Shown: positions 44,443 to 54,620, counted from the first letter of the stretch. The stretch is 64,000 nucleotides of DNA from Microbacterium sp. Au-Mic1 (GCF_021341785.1 NZ_JAJTTF010000004.1:1-64000), one strand, 5' to 3'. The notes: generated by a model not told the origin, from the letters alone. Numbers and translations: made by a program.

Positions 44443-45669
44443 GTGTCGGCGGATCAGGGCCTCCGGGAGGCGTGGGAGAAGATCCCGACGCCCGGGGAGG
44501 TCGGGCAGGAGCTCGAGCGATTCGCCGGACGGCGGATCGAACGCATCATCGCGATCGTCGTCGGTGTGGGCGCCCTCGCGCTCGGCGCCCAGGCGCTGGT
44601 GAACGCCGTCGTCACTCTGCAGATCGTCGACGTCCCGCACATCCTGATGATGGCGCTCGTGTTCGTGCCCTGGGTCGCCATGCTGGTGTGCTGCATACTC
44701 GGTCGAGGTGTGCGTCTGACCGCCGGGATCTTCTTCGTCGCGTACATCGTCGATCTCCTGCTGTGGCCGTTCGTGGCGACCCACAAGAACGTCGTGCCGT
44801 CGGATCAGCCGTGGATCTTCTTCCTCGTCAATGTGGCCGGCGTCGCGGCGGTCGTCGCGTTCCCGCTCCGCGTGCAGGTCGCGTGGGCGCTCGTCGGTCC
44901 GTTCATCTACGGGACCGTCCGTCTCGCCCAAGGAGGCTTCGCGCCGGCCTTCTGGGTCGCTACGGCGTTCGACGTGTCGTTCACGCTGATCCTCGGGCTG
45001 GTGCTGGTCGCTCTGGGCTGGATGTTCCGCTCTGTCGCGAACGGCGTCGACGACGCCCGCGGGCGTGCGGTCGCGCTGTACACCGAGGCCGCCTCCGCCG
45101 AGGCGGTCGAGCACGAACGCGTCGCGGTCGCGGCGCTCATGCACGACAGCGTGCTCGCGGCCCTCATCGCCGCCGAACGCGCGAGGACCGAGCGCGAGAA
45201 GGCCCTCGCCATGGACATGGCACGTGAAGCCCTCACCCGGCTCGCGAACGCAGAGGCTCCGGCGCAGGAGGGAAGCGACGAGCCGGTCGAGGTCGAACTG
45301 CTCGCGGAGGATCTGCGCCATGCCGTGACGCAGATGGGACTCACGATCGGGGTCGAGCAGTTCGGGCACGGCGCCGTGCCCGACCGCGTCGCGCGGGCGA
45401 TGGCACTCGCCGCGCGGCAGGCGATCGGCAACGCGGTGTCGCACGCCTCCGCACGCGGACTCGCCGTCGTGGTCGAGGGTCACGGCGACACCGGCCTCAC
45501 CGTGAAGGTGAGCGACACCGGGAGCGGATTCGACCCGACGCAGGTCAGTGCGGACCGGCTCGGGATCCGCGCATCGATCCTGGCCAGGATGGCCGCGGTC
45601 GGCGGCGTCGCCACGATCGACTCCGACCGGCACGGCACGGTCGTCACGCTGGGCTGGTCACGGACATGA
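44443..45669 (+). CDS. Membrane sensor histidine kinase
   Basis: 408 residues. About six transmembrane helices between residues 33 and 195, then a dimerisation/phosphotransfer helix with His234 (VAALMHDSVLAALIAAER) and an ATPase domain with N-box ARQAIGNAVSHASA and G-box VSDTGSGFDP. Cognate partner of the LuxR-type regulator upstream. GTG start at 44443; ends in a 4-base overlap with a further membrane protein gene. Confidence 0.92.
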   Translation: MSADQGLREAWEKIPTPGEVGQELERFAGRRIERIIAIVVGVGALALGAQALVNAVVTLQIVDVPHILMMALVFVPWVAMLVCCILGRGVRLTAGIFFVAYIVDLLLWPFVATHKNVVPSDQPWIFFLVNVAGVAAVVAFPLRVQVAWALVGPFIYGTVRLAQGGFAPAFWVATAFDVSFTLILGLVLVALGWMFRSVANGVDDARGRAVALYTEAASAEAVEHERVAVAALMHDSVLAALIAAERARTEREKALAMDMAREALTRLANAEAPAQEGSDEPVEVELLAEDLRHAVTQMGLTIGVEQFGHGAVPDRVARAMALAARQAIGNAVSHASARGLAVVVEGHGDTGLTVKVSDTGSGFDPTQVSADRLGIRASILARMAAVGGVATIDSDRHGTVVTLGWSRT

Positions 45670-46673
45670 GGCTGACCGTCCGCATCGTCGCGACCGGGCT
45701 GGCGCTCGTGTTCGCCTGCTACTTCGCCGCGCGAGCGCTGGCGTGGACCGTGATGCCGTCGCGCCCGCTGCTGGTGCTGCTCGCCGTGGCGATCTATCTC
45801 GCCGTGTTCGCCGTCATCGCGGTCGTCGGGGCGAGCGAGACCGTGCGCATGCCGCGCTGGGCGGCGGCTCTGGCGCTGCTCGCGACGGCGGCGATCCCGC
45901 AACTGAGCAACTTCGGTCTGGACGTGAGCACGCTGCGCGCGCCCTATGCGACCTGGTACATCGGCGGGGTCGGGCTGATCGGCGTGGTCTGCATCGTGCG
46001 CCGCCGCCCCCTCGCCGGCTGGCTGGTGCTGCTGCTGCTGACCGTCGCCTCGACCGCGTGGATCGGCTTCCTCGACTCCCTGGGGCTGGGCCTGGTCGGA
46101 TCCACGGTGTGGATGGTCATCGCCCAGCTGCTGGTCGCGTTCTGGCGGCGCGCCGTGCGCGACACCGACCGCCTGGCGGGCATACAGCAGGCCGCGTCAG
46201 CCTGGCAGGCGACGCAGATCGTCCGTCAGCGCGAGCGCCGTGAGCGCGTCCAGTACGCCCTGGCGGTCGCCGGTCCCATCCTGACCCGGGTGATCGCGAC
46301 CCGGGGCGATCTGTCGGTCGAGGAGCGGCAGGAGGCGCACCTGTCGGAGGGGCGTCTGCGGGACGAGATCCGCGGCGGCGAGCTGCTCAACGAGCGCGCC
46401 CGCGCGGCGATCGAGACGGCGCGGGCACGGGGCGCCGCTGTCACCGTGTTCGACGACGGCGGGCTTGACGGTCTCGACGAGCACACCAAGGGCCGGATCC
46501 GCGAGGAGCTGGCGGATGTGCTGGCGGACTCCTCCTCGGCGCGGCTGATCATCCGCGCCCCTCGGGATGCACGGATCGCCGTCACGGTGGTGGGACGCTC
46601 GGCCGCAGGGGAGTCGTCCGACGAGGACTCGGTCGAGCTGTGGCACGAGATCCCGCGCACGCGGGAGGGTTGA
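45666..46673 (+). CDS. Membrane protein with cytoplasmic domain, possible histidine-kinase-like partner
   Basis: 335 residues. Five or six transmembrane helices up to about residue 165 (for example LLVLLAVAIYLAVFAVIAVV and LAGWLVLLLLTVASTAWIGF), then a charged helical region (QATQIVRQRERRERVQYALA) and an alpha/beta end (AVTVFDDGGLDGLDEHTKGR, ARLIIRAPRDARIAVTVVG). The layout mirrors the adjacent kinase, but no phospho-accepting H-D motif and no N or G box can be seen. It overlaps the kinase gene by 4 bases, so a regulatory or accessory role in that signalling system is inferred. I do not recognise a named family. Confidence 0.8.
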   Translation: MRLTVRIVATGLALVFACYFAARALAWTVMPSRPLLVLLAVAIYLAVFAVIAVVGASETVRMPRWAAALALLATAAIPQLSNFGLDVSTLRAPYATWYIGGVGLIGVVCIVRRRPLAGWLVLLLLTVASTAWIGFLDSLGLGLVGSTVWMVIAQLLVAFWRRAVRDTDRLAGIQQAASAWQATQIVRQRERRERVQYALAVAGPILTRVIATRGDLSVEERQEAHLSEGRLRDEIRGGELLNERARAAIETARARGAAVTVFDDGGLDGLDEHTKGRIREELADVLADSSSARLIIRAPRDARIAVTVVGRSAAGESSDEDSVELWHEIPRTREG

Positions 46674-47062
46674 GGCCCGCGGGGAACGGAACAGCGATCC
46701 CCGGAGTCGACGCAGGGCCGAGCGCCCTGGCGCTGCCGAGGGAACGCGTTGCTCTCGCAAAGCGACGTTCTGTCGCCCGCCGTCTGCGGAGGTGCCGCTT
46801 CAACGGCAGGGAGAAGAAAGGGCGAGGGGCGGCGAAGCCGCCCGCCCCTCGCCAGGTGCGGAACAGTTACCCGAAAACTGCCCGCAGAGACCGGAGATCG
46901 TCTGCCTACCCTGTGGCAGAGATCCGGTCGAACGCGAAGCGTTGCAAGAAAGAGTCTTCCGGGTTGCAAGGGGGATGTCTGTAGGTATTTTGGGGGACAA
47001 ATCCGGACGGAGGTGAAAATCCCGTCACGGAGCCCCCGGGACACCGCGAATCGGCGGCGGCC
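46674..47062. other. Gene-free spacer with hairpin, direct repeats and an orphan promoter-like site
   Basis: No convincing gene in 389 bases between the membrane protein and accE ends. Contents: a strong hairpin (46821-46853); direct repeats GTTGCAAG at 46941-46948 and 46963-46970; a plus-strand promoter-like pair TTGCAA (46964) / TATTTT (46986) with a 16-base spacer; a 13-codon open frame from 46975. The DNA from about 46860 to 47020 is visibly less GC-rich than its surroundings. Confidence 0.55.
46821..46853. terminator. Strong hairpin, probable bidirectional terminator
   Basis: Perfect 12-base arms 46821-46832 and 46842-46853 (GGCGAGGGGCGG / CCGCCCCTCGCC) with a 9-base loop, between the converging signalling and acc genes. 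No T-tract. Confidence 0.65.
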
Positions 47063-47287
47063 TCAGCCCGAGAAACGGCCCCAGGGGACGTCTCGTCTCA
47101 GCGGGGCGCGCAGCGCGCGCTGATTGCGCCCCCAGACCGAGACCGGCTTCTGAGCGGCCACGGCATCGGCCTCCTCGGCGACGAACGCCTCGGACAGCAC
47201 GGCGATGAGAGCGGCGAGCTCCTCCTCGGTGGCGGAACCGCGCAGCACCTGGATCTCGACCGCGTCTGCGGCGTCCTCCGCGCTCAC
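47063..47287 (-). CDS. accE: Acyl-CoA carboxylase epsilon subunit
   Basis: 74 residues. Starts [20 protein letters not shown] and [13 protein letters not shown], ends with the typical [20 protein letters not shown] (W-x-x-x-x-R-x-x-R). Stabilises the actinobacterial AccA3-AccD complex. The GTG start at 47287 overlaps the accD stop by 4 bases (GTGA), so it is translationally coupled. Confidence 0.9.
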   Translation of the reverse strand: MSAEDAADAVEIQVLRGSATEEELAALIAVLSEAFVAEEADAVAAQKPVSVWGRNQRALRAPLRRDVPWGRFSG

Positions 47288-48873
47288 AGCGGGATGTTCC
47301 CGTGCTTCTTCGGGGGCAGCTCGGCGCGCTTGCCGCGCAGCGCCCGCAGTGCCTTGGCGATCGAGACGCGCGTGTTGGCCGGCTCGATGACGCCGTCGAT
47401 CTCGCCGCGTTCGGCGGCGAGGAACGGGCTGGTGACGTTGTAGGTGTACTCGTTGGCCAGGCGGGTGCGCACGGCGGCCACATCCTCGCCGGCCTCCTCG
47501 GCGCGCTTGATCTCGCCGCGGTAGAGGATGTTCACGGCACCCTGGCCGCCCATGACCGCGATCTCGGCGGTGGGCCACGCGAGGTTCACGTCGGCGCCGA
47601 GCTGCTTGGATCCCATCACGATGTAGGCGCCGCCGTAGGCCTTGCGCAGGATCACGGTGACGAGGGGCACGGTGGCCTCGGCATACGCGTAGATGAGCTT
47701 GGCGCCGCGTCGGATCACGCCGGTCCACTCCTGGTCGGTGCCCGGGAGGTAGCCTGGCACGTCGACGAGGGTGACGATCGGGATCGAGAACGCGTCGCAG
47801 AAGCGCACGAAACGGCTGGCCTTCTCGCCGGCCTCGATGTTCAGGGTGCCGGCCATCTGCGACGGCTGGTTCGCGATGATGCCGACCGAGCGGCCCTCCA
47901 CGCGGCCGAAGCCGATCACGATGTTCGGGGCGAACAGCGGCTGCACCTCGAGGAACTCGCCGCCGTCCACCACGTGCTCGATGACGGTGTGGATGTCGTA
48001 GGGCTGGTTCGCGGAGTCGGGGATCAGCGTGTTGAGCGTGCGGTCCGCATCGGTCGTCTCGAACTCGAAGCCGCTCTCGTAGGTCGGCAGCTCGGCCATG
48101 TTGTTGTCGGGCAGGAAGCCGAGCAGGGTGCGCGCGTAGTCGATCGCGTCGTCCTCGTCCTCGGCGAGATAGTGCGCGACACCGGAGCGGGTGTTGTGCG
48201 TGTAGGCGCCGCCGAGCTCCTCCATGCCGACGTCCTCGCCGGTCACGGTCTTGATGACGTCGGGGCCGGTCACGAACATCTGGCTGGTCTTGTCGACCAT
48301 GATCACGAAGTCGGTCAGCGCGGGACCGTACACGGCGCCGCCGGCGGCCGGGCCCATGATGATCGAGATCTGCGGGATCACACCGGAGGAGCGGGTGTTG
48401 GCCCGGAAGATCTCGCCGTACTTGCTGAGCGCGAGGACGCCTTCCTGGATGCGCGCGCCGCCCGAGTCGAGGATGCCGATGATGGGCACGCCGCTGCGCA
48501 GCGCGAACTCCATGATCTTGATGATCTTGTCTCCGGACACCTCGCCGAGCGAACCGCCGAAGGTGGTGAAGTCCTGGGAGTACACCGCGACGGTGCGCCC
48601 GTTGATGGTCCCGACGCCGGTGACCACGGAATCTCCGTAGGGCCGGTTCTTGTCCATGCCGAACGCGGTCGTGCGGTGCCGCACGTATTCGTCGAACTCG
48701 ACGAAGCTGCCCGGATCGACCAGCAGCTCGATGCGCTCTCGGGCGGTCATCTTGCCCTTGGCGTGCTGCTTCTCCTTCGCCTTCGCCTCGGCCGCGACGA
48801 CGGCCTCGTCGTAGCGGGCGCGGAGGTCGGCGATCTTGCCGGCGGTCGTGTAGAGGTCAGGCGTGTCCGTCAC
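47284..48873 (-). CDS. accD: Acyl-CoA carboxylase beta subunit (carboxyltransferase)
   Basis: 529 residues. Carboxyltransferase of the propionyl/acetyl-CoA type: [72 protein letters not shown], and near the end [20 protein letters not shown] and [20 protein letters not shown]. Transfers CO2 from carboxybiotin to acyl-CoA. The GTG start follows TAATGT by 6 bases; divergent from birA. Confidence 0.95.
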   Translation of the reverse strand: MTDTPDLYTTAGKIADLRARYDEAVVAAEAKAKEKQHAKGKMTARERIELLVDPGSFVEFDEYVRHRTTAFGMDKNRPYGDSVVTGVGTINGRTVAVYSQDFTTFGGSLGEVSGDKIIKIMEFALRSGVPIIGILDSGGARIQEGVLALSKYGEIFRANTRSSGVIPQISIIMGPAAGGAVYGPALTDFVIMVDKTSQMFVTGPDVIKTVTGEDVGMEELGGAYTHNTRSGVAHYLAEDEDDAIDYARTLLGFLPDNNMAELPTYESGFEFETTDADRTLNTLIPDSANQPYDIHTVIEHVVDGGEFLEVQPLFAPNIVIGFGRVEGRSVGIIANQPSQMAGTLNIEAGEKASRFVRFCDAFSIPIVTLVDVPGYLPGTDQEWTGVIRRGAKLIYAYAEATVPLVTVILRKAYGGAYIVMGSKQLGADVNLAWPTAEIAVMGGQGAVNILYRGEIKRAEEAGEDVAAVRTRLANEYTYNVTSPFLAAERGEIDGVIEPANTRVSIAKALRALRGKRAELPPKKHGNIPL

Positions 48874-48879
48874 GGTTCC

Positions 48880-48885
48880 ACATTA
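48880..48885 (-). promoter_or_regulatory. Predicted -10 box, leaderless start
   Basis: TAATGT on the minus strand, 6 bases before the accD GTG. Confidence 0.5.
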
Positions 48886-48984
48886 GCGCCGGGGGTTCCG
48901 CGTCCGTTGGATGAGGGGCACAACAGCACGGCGGGATCCTCTGTGCGGACCCTCTCAGGGTCACCGACCGCCGATGTGCTTCAA

Positions 48985-49009
48985 CCGGTCACGCGGATAG
49001 GGTGACCGG
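48985..49009 (+). promoter_or_regulatory. birA promoter embedded in an 8-base inverted repeat
   Basis: CCGGTCAC (48985-48992) and GTGACCGG (49002-49009) flank the -10 box TAGGGT (48998-49003), which ends 6 bases before the ATG at 49010. The repeat could be an operator for biotin-responsive control of birA; alternatively it is coincidental. Confidence 0.5.
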
Positions 49010-49777
49010 ATGAGCTTCCCGCACAGCGGGGCGGCCGCCGCCCGCCTCGAGATCGTCGCGTCCACCGGGTCCACGAACGCCGATCTGCGCGCGCATGCCG
49101 ACGACGAAGCCGGCTGGCCGCACCTGTCCGCGATCCTCACCGAGGATCAGGTCGCCGGGCGGGGGCGCCTCGACCGTGTGTGGACGACGCCACCCGGATC
49201 GGCGCTGGCCCTGTCGGTGCTGCTGCGCGTGCCCGCGATCCCGATGGCCGAGCGGGGGTGGATCCCGCTGGCGGCGGGGCTCGCCATGGCGGACGCGATC
49301 GCGGCGCAGCTGCCCGAGCGGGTCGTGGGAGTGAAGTGGCCCAACGACGTGCTGGTGGGGGAGCGCAAGATCTGCGGCATTCTCGCCGAGGCGATCGGAT
49401 CCGATGCGGTGATCGTCGGGTCGGGCGTGAACACGACGATGACGCAGGAGCAGCTCCCGGTCGACACGGCGACCTCGTTCGCGGTGGAGGGCGTGCAGGC
49501 CGATCTGGACCTGCTCGTCGCCGGGTACCTGGCCCGGCTGGACGGGTGGATCGACGGGCTCGCGGATCACGGCTCCGCGGTCGCGAGCGGGTTGCGCGAC
49601 GCGGTCTCCGCGCGCTGCGTCACGCTCGGCCGCACCGTGCGGGTGATGCTTCCCGGTGGGGCCGACCTGGTCGGGGAGGCGACGGGCCTCGGCGAGGACG
49701 GCTGCCTGATCATCGACGCCGAGGGCGCAGAGCACCGGATCGCGGCCGGCGACATCGTGCACCTTCGGCTGGTCTGA
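49010..49777 (+). CDS. birA: Biotin-[acetyl-CoA-carboxylase] ligase
   Basis: 255 residues; monofunctional form without a DNA-binding domain. Attaches biotin to Lys of AccA3. STGSTNADLRAH, biotinoyl-AMP loop VAGRGRLDRVW, KWPNDVLVGERKICGILAEA, and a C-terminal SH3-like domain (GRTVRVMLPGGADLVGEATG). Placed next to accD/accE, the partners of its substrate. Leaderless start likely. Confidence 0.95.
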   Translation: MSFPHSGAAAARLEIVASTGSTNADLRAHADDEAGWPHLSAILTEDQVAGRGRLDRVWTTPPGSALALSVLLRVPAIPMAERGWIPLAAGLAMADAIAAQLPERVVGVKWPNDVLVGERKICGILAEAIGSDAVIVGSGVNTTMTQEQLPVDTATSFAVEGVQADLDLLVAGYLARLDGWIDGLADHGSAVASGLRDAVSARCVTLGRTVRVMLPGGADLVGEATGLGEDGCLIIDAEGAEHRIAAGDIVHLRLV

Positions 49778-49801
49778 CGGCGCTGCGACGGGACGAACGG
49801 G

Positions 49802-50795
49802 TCACTCGCGCCCCAGCGCGGAGATGCGGCTGAGAGCACGCTCCAGCGACCGTGCCGGCACCGCCGTGTCCAGCGGGCGGACCGGAGGTGCCGTCGAGCG
49901 CACCTCGAGCCGGATGTCGCGGTCGTAGAGCACGTCGATCAGATGGCAGAACCGGAGCAGCGCCTCGCGGTGCACCGTACGCAGATCCGGGACGTCGAGG
50001 AGCAACAGTGCGCGGGTCCGGTCGGCGAGCCAGAGGTACTGGGGCGTGCCGAGCGGTGCACCGCAGAGGTCGTCGAAGGTCGCGGTGATCCGCTCAGTCG
50101 ACCACTCGCGTACCGTGAGGCCGATGCCGCTCTCAGTCGTCACGCCGATCGCCCGAGCAGGTTCGCGGGCGGGGGCGAGGGCCCAGGATCGCCGCCGAGA
50201 AGCCGGCGGTGGCGCGCATCTCCGGCACGATGCCCCGGTAGTCGGCGCCGTCCGCGACCTCGATGACGTCGAGGTGCTGCTCGATGATCCGGATCGCGGG
50301 GACGAAATGCTCATGCCACAGGCCGGGCATGAGATCGTCCGGGGCATCGTTCGAGGTCGCGATCAGCAGCACGTTCCGCTCGACGAGGTGTCGCAGCATC
50401 GCCGTGAGATAGACGGCGTCGGCCACGTCGTGCACGTGGAACTCATCGAACAGGATCGCCCTGGATCCACCGATGAGGCGGTTCAACGTGCGGTCGAGTG
50501 GCACCCGTCGCGCTCCGAGAGTGCTCTGGAGCTCGAGGAAGAAATCGTGGAAATGCACCCGGCGCTTCCGGCGTGTGGGCAGCGTGGCGAAGTACGCCTC
50601 GGCGAGCAGCGACTTCCCGCGTCCGACGCCGCCCCAGAGGTAGGTGCCGTGGCGGTGCGGCGCCGCGAGCGCCGCCGCGGCCTCGATCTGCGCGGCATCG
50701 AGCAGGATCTCGGTGGGCAGGTGCCTCATGACATCCCCGCCGCGGGCCGTCAGGGGATGGGCTCCGTCCTGCACAGCATGCGGGAGCGCGGTCAT
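49802..50795 (-). pseudogene. zapE: AFG1/ZapE-like ATPase gene with an apparent frameshift
   Basis: Two frames together make one ZapE-like protein. The upstream frame (50795 down to 50133) has Walker A YLWGGVGRGKSLLAEAYF, HFHDFFLELQ, Walker B AILFDEFHVHDVADAVYL and IATSNDAPDDLMPGLWHE. The downstream frame (read to 49802) has ITATFDDLCGAPLGTPQYLW and LLFCHLIDVLYD-like sequence, the normal ZapE C-terminus. The switch is at about 50160-50185, in a C/G-rich stretch (GGGCCCTCGCCCCCGCCCGC on the minus strand); one extra base (or two missing) would explain it. Either a genuine inactivating mutation or a sequencing error in a homopolymer; the rest of both frames looks conserved, which favours error or a very recent event. 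Confidence 0.85.
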
Positions 50796-50824
50796 CCTCC
50801 GAGCGTAGCGAGGGGCGGCCCGAC

Positions 50825-50830
50825 TACCCT
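50825..50830 (+). promoter_or_regulatory. Candidate -10 box for the ABC-F gene
   Basis: TACCCT, 9 bases before the ATG at 50840; no ribosome binding site is obvious. Confidence 0.35.
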
Positions 50831-50839
50831 GGATCCGAC

Positions 50840-52657
<1,818 letters not shown>

Positions 52658-52709
52658 GCGCCGAGGACCGCGTCGAGCGACCCCTATGGGGAGTGCTTTT
52701 CGTGTGCTT

Positions 52710-52735
52710 GTTGCACATGATGCAACGGCTGTTGC
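52710..52735 (+). promoter_or_regulatory. Overlapping GTTGC/GCAAC inverted repeats, probable operator
   Basis: GTTGCACATGATGCAAC (52710-52726) is a perfect 6+5+6 palindrome; its right half also forms GCAAC-GGCT-GTTGC (52722-52735). Three alternating half-sites therefore overlap the -35 region of the sugar-kinase promoter. GTTGC-type dyads are typical of IclR-family regulators (e.g. GylR-like sites); the regulator is not in the window. Confidence 0.6.
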
Positions 52736-52760
52736 GTGTTCTGGGGCAATGGGAGAGAAT
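52732..52760 (+). promoter_or_regulatory. Promoter of the sugar-kinase gene
   Basis: -35 TTGCGT (52732-52737), spacer of exactly 17, -10 GAGAAT (52755-52760), then 6 bases to the ATG at 52767, predicting a leaderless mRNA. Confidence 0.6.
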
Positions 52761-52766
52761 GCCCGA

Positions 52767-53663
52767 ATGGCATCTGAAGACGTTCCTGCGCTGATCGCGA
52801 TCGGCGAGAGCATGGCGATGGTGGCTCCGAGCAGGGCGGAGTCCCTCCTCGACGCGGAGAGCATCCGGCTCCGGGCGGCGGGCGCCGAGTCCAACGTGGC
52901 CGGGCACGTGGCGGCGCTCGGTGGCGGAGCTGCCTGGGTGAGCGCGCTCGGCGACGACGTGCTCGGACGTCGTGTGCACCAGGAGATCGCGGCGCAGGGC
53001 GTCGACACCCGCTGGGTGTCGTTCGATGCGACCGCGCCCACGGGCGTCTTCTTCAAGGACCCGGGTCGCGGGGTCAGCTACTACCGCGCGGGTTCCGCCG
53101 CTTCGCGGATGACGCCGGACGCCGTCGCGCGGATCCCGCTGGAGCAGGCCCAGGTCGTGCATCTCTCGGGGATCACTCCCGCGCTCTCGGACGACTGCGC
53201 CGCGATGATCGAGTCGGTGTTCGAGCGCGTCGCCGCGAGTGGCGCGCTGCTCAGCTTCGATGTGAATCACCGTGCCGGATTGTGGTCGGTCGAGGATGCG
53301 GCCCCGATTCTTCGCGATCTCGCGAATCGCGCCGACATCGTGTTCGTAGGACGCGACGAGGCGGAGACGCTCTGGGGGCGCCCGTCGGCGGACGACGTGC
53401 GTGCGCTGCTCCCCGCGCCGACGCGACTGATCGTGAAGGACGGAGACGTCGGCGCCACCGAGTTCTCCGCGTACGGTCCCGCCTTCGTGCCCGCGATCCC
53501 GACCGACGTGGTGGAGCCCGTCGGAGCCGGCGATGCCTTCGCCGGGGGCTACCTCGCCGGCCTGCTGCGCGGATGGAACGTGCAGGAGTGTCTGCGGAGC
53601 GGGCATGAGCGGGCGCATCTGGTGCTCCAGTCGACGAGCGACAGTGCGCCGGCTCGCGCCTGA
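52767..53663 (+). CDS. PfkB family sugar kinase (2-keto-3-deoxygluconate kinase-like)
   Basis: 298 residues. IAIGESMAMVAPSRAESLLD, AAGAESNVAGHVAALGGGAA, FDVNHRAGLW, and the phosphotransfer motif PVGAGDAFAGGYLAGLL. The ALIAIGE/GESMAM start and F-D-x-N-x-R motif are those of KDG kinases, so phosphorylation of 2-keto-3-deoxygluconate is the best guess. The start at 52767 is set by the promoter just upstream; an in-frame 27-residue extension would run through the operator. A single gene with its own operator. Confidence 0.87.
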   Translation: MASEDVPALIAIGESMAMVAPSRAESLLDAESIRLRAAGAESNVAGHVAALGGGAAWVSALGDDVLGRRVHQEIAAQGVDTRWVSFDATAPTGVFFKDPGRGVSYYRAGSAASRMTPDAVARIPLEQAQVVHLSGITPALSDDCAAMIESVFERVAASGALLSFDVNHRAGLWSVEDAAPILRDLANRADIVFVGRDEAETLWGRPSADDVRALLPAPTRLIVKDGDVGATEFSAYGPAFVPAIPTDVVEPVGAGDAFAGGYLAGLLRGWNVQECLRSGHERAHLVLQSTSDSAPARA

Positions 53664-53768
53664 CGGCGACCGGTTCGGGCCCACTGCGGCGAGGAACCCG
53701 CGTGTGCGGCGCAGCAACTGCCCGCGACGTGAGATCGCCGGCCCCGTTGCCCGGCGCTCGACGCTCAG

Positions 53769-53774
53769 TAGTCT
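53769..53774 (+). promoter_or_regulatory. Predicted -10 box, leaderless start
   Basis: TAGTCT, 6 bases before the TetR ATG; it overlaps a short inverted repeat CTCAG-TAGT-CTGAG (53764-53777) that could serve autoregulation. Confidence 0.45.
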
Positions 53775-53780
53775 GAGGGG

Positions 53781-54410
53781 ATGACACCGGGAGCCGCGCC
53801 GGACGCGACGCGGATGAAGCTCCTCGCGGCAGCCGCCGAGGAGATCGTCGACCGCGGTTACTCCGGGGCCTCGCTGTCTCGGACGGCGGAGCGCATCGGA
53901 CTCACCAAGGGCGCATTCAGCAGACATTTCCCGACCAAGGATTCGATCGTCGACGCCATCGTCGCGGCGGCTGCGGAACGGTCTCCCGACATCCTCCGCA
54001 TGGCAGGAGAGGGGTTTCCGGGAAGCCCGATCCGGGCCTGCATCCTCGCGATCGGCGGGATCGCCGCCGCCGCACGTGACGACCCGCTGATCTCCGCGTC
54101 GCTTCTGCTGGTGCAGGATCCCGCCATCGACGTCGTGCGCGTCGCGCCATTCCGTCGGCTGGTCGCGGACATGCTCCGCGCGCCCTTGAGCGCTGCCGTC
54201 GAAGAGGAGGGGTACGCCCTCGTCATGTCCGTCGACGACGCCGTGCAATTCCTCCTCGTCGTGCTGACCGGCTTCCTCTCGTCCCGTCGCTTCGACCAGA
54301 CATTCGGGCCTCGTCAAGAGCTCATCTTCATGCAGGCAGCGCTCGTCGGCATCGGCGTGCCGGATGCGGAGGGGATCGTCCTGGACGTGCTCCGGAGGCT
54401 CGGCTTCTGA
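53781..54410 (+). CDS. TetR family transcriptional regulator (gamma-butyrolactone-receptor-like)
   Basis: 209 residues. N-terminal DNA-binding domain: LLAAAAEEIVDRGYSGASLS and TAERIGLTKGAFSRHFPTKD (helix-turn-helix). The following RACILAIGGIAAAARDDPLI and SVDDAVQFLLVVLTGFLSSR resemble ScbR/ArpA-type receptor proteins, but the ligand is unknown. A perfect palindrome (54461-54474) lies just downstream, ahead of the antiporter gene, and is a likely target (inference). Confidence 0.88.
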   Translation: MTPGAAPDATRMKLLAAAAEEIVDRGYSGASLSRTAERIGLTKGAFSRHFPTKDSIVDAIVAAAAERSPDILRMAGEGFPGSPIRACILAIGGIAAAARDDPLISASLLLVQDPAIDVVRVAPFRRLVADMLRAPLSAAVEEEGYALVMSVDDAVQFLLVVLTGFLSSRRFDQTFGPRQELIFMQAALVGIGVPDAEGIVLDVLRRLGF

Positions 54411-54460
54411 GCCGGCTGCGGATCGGGTGTCCGCCCGTGTTACGCTCGCTGACGGGGGTG

Positions 54461-54474
54461 TAGACGATCGTCTA
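54461..54474. promoter_or_regulatory. Perfect 14-base palindrome, probable TetR operator
   Basis: TAGACGATCGTCTA lies between the TetR gene and the antiporter gene, 147 bases before the latter's ATG and about 15 bases after a TACGCT box (54440-54445). TetR-family operators commonly have a TAGAC...GTCTA form. Confidence 0.65.
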
Positions 54475-54620
54475 TTCGCCGGGGGACGCAGTCCGTCGTC
54501 ATGGATGTGGGGACATCGATGGCGACGGACTCCCACCCGGGAATACCGTGGTCCTACGCGGTGCTGTGCTCTGGGCGGACGGCACTCGCGGTCCGCACGC
54601 GAGACGAGAGGAGGCCGCAC

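Noticed and set aside
49802..50795. Programmed ribosomal frameshifting in zapE
   Set aside because: No slippery heptamer with a downstream structure in the family position, and ZapE homologues are single-frame; mutation or sequencing error is simpler.
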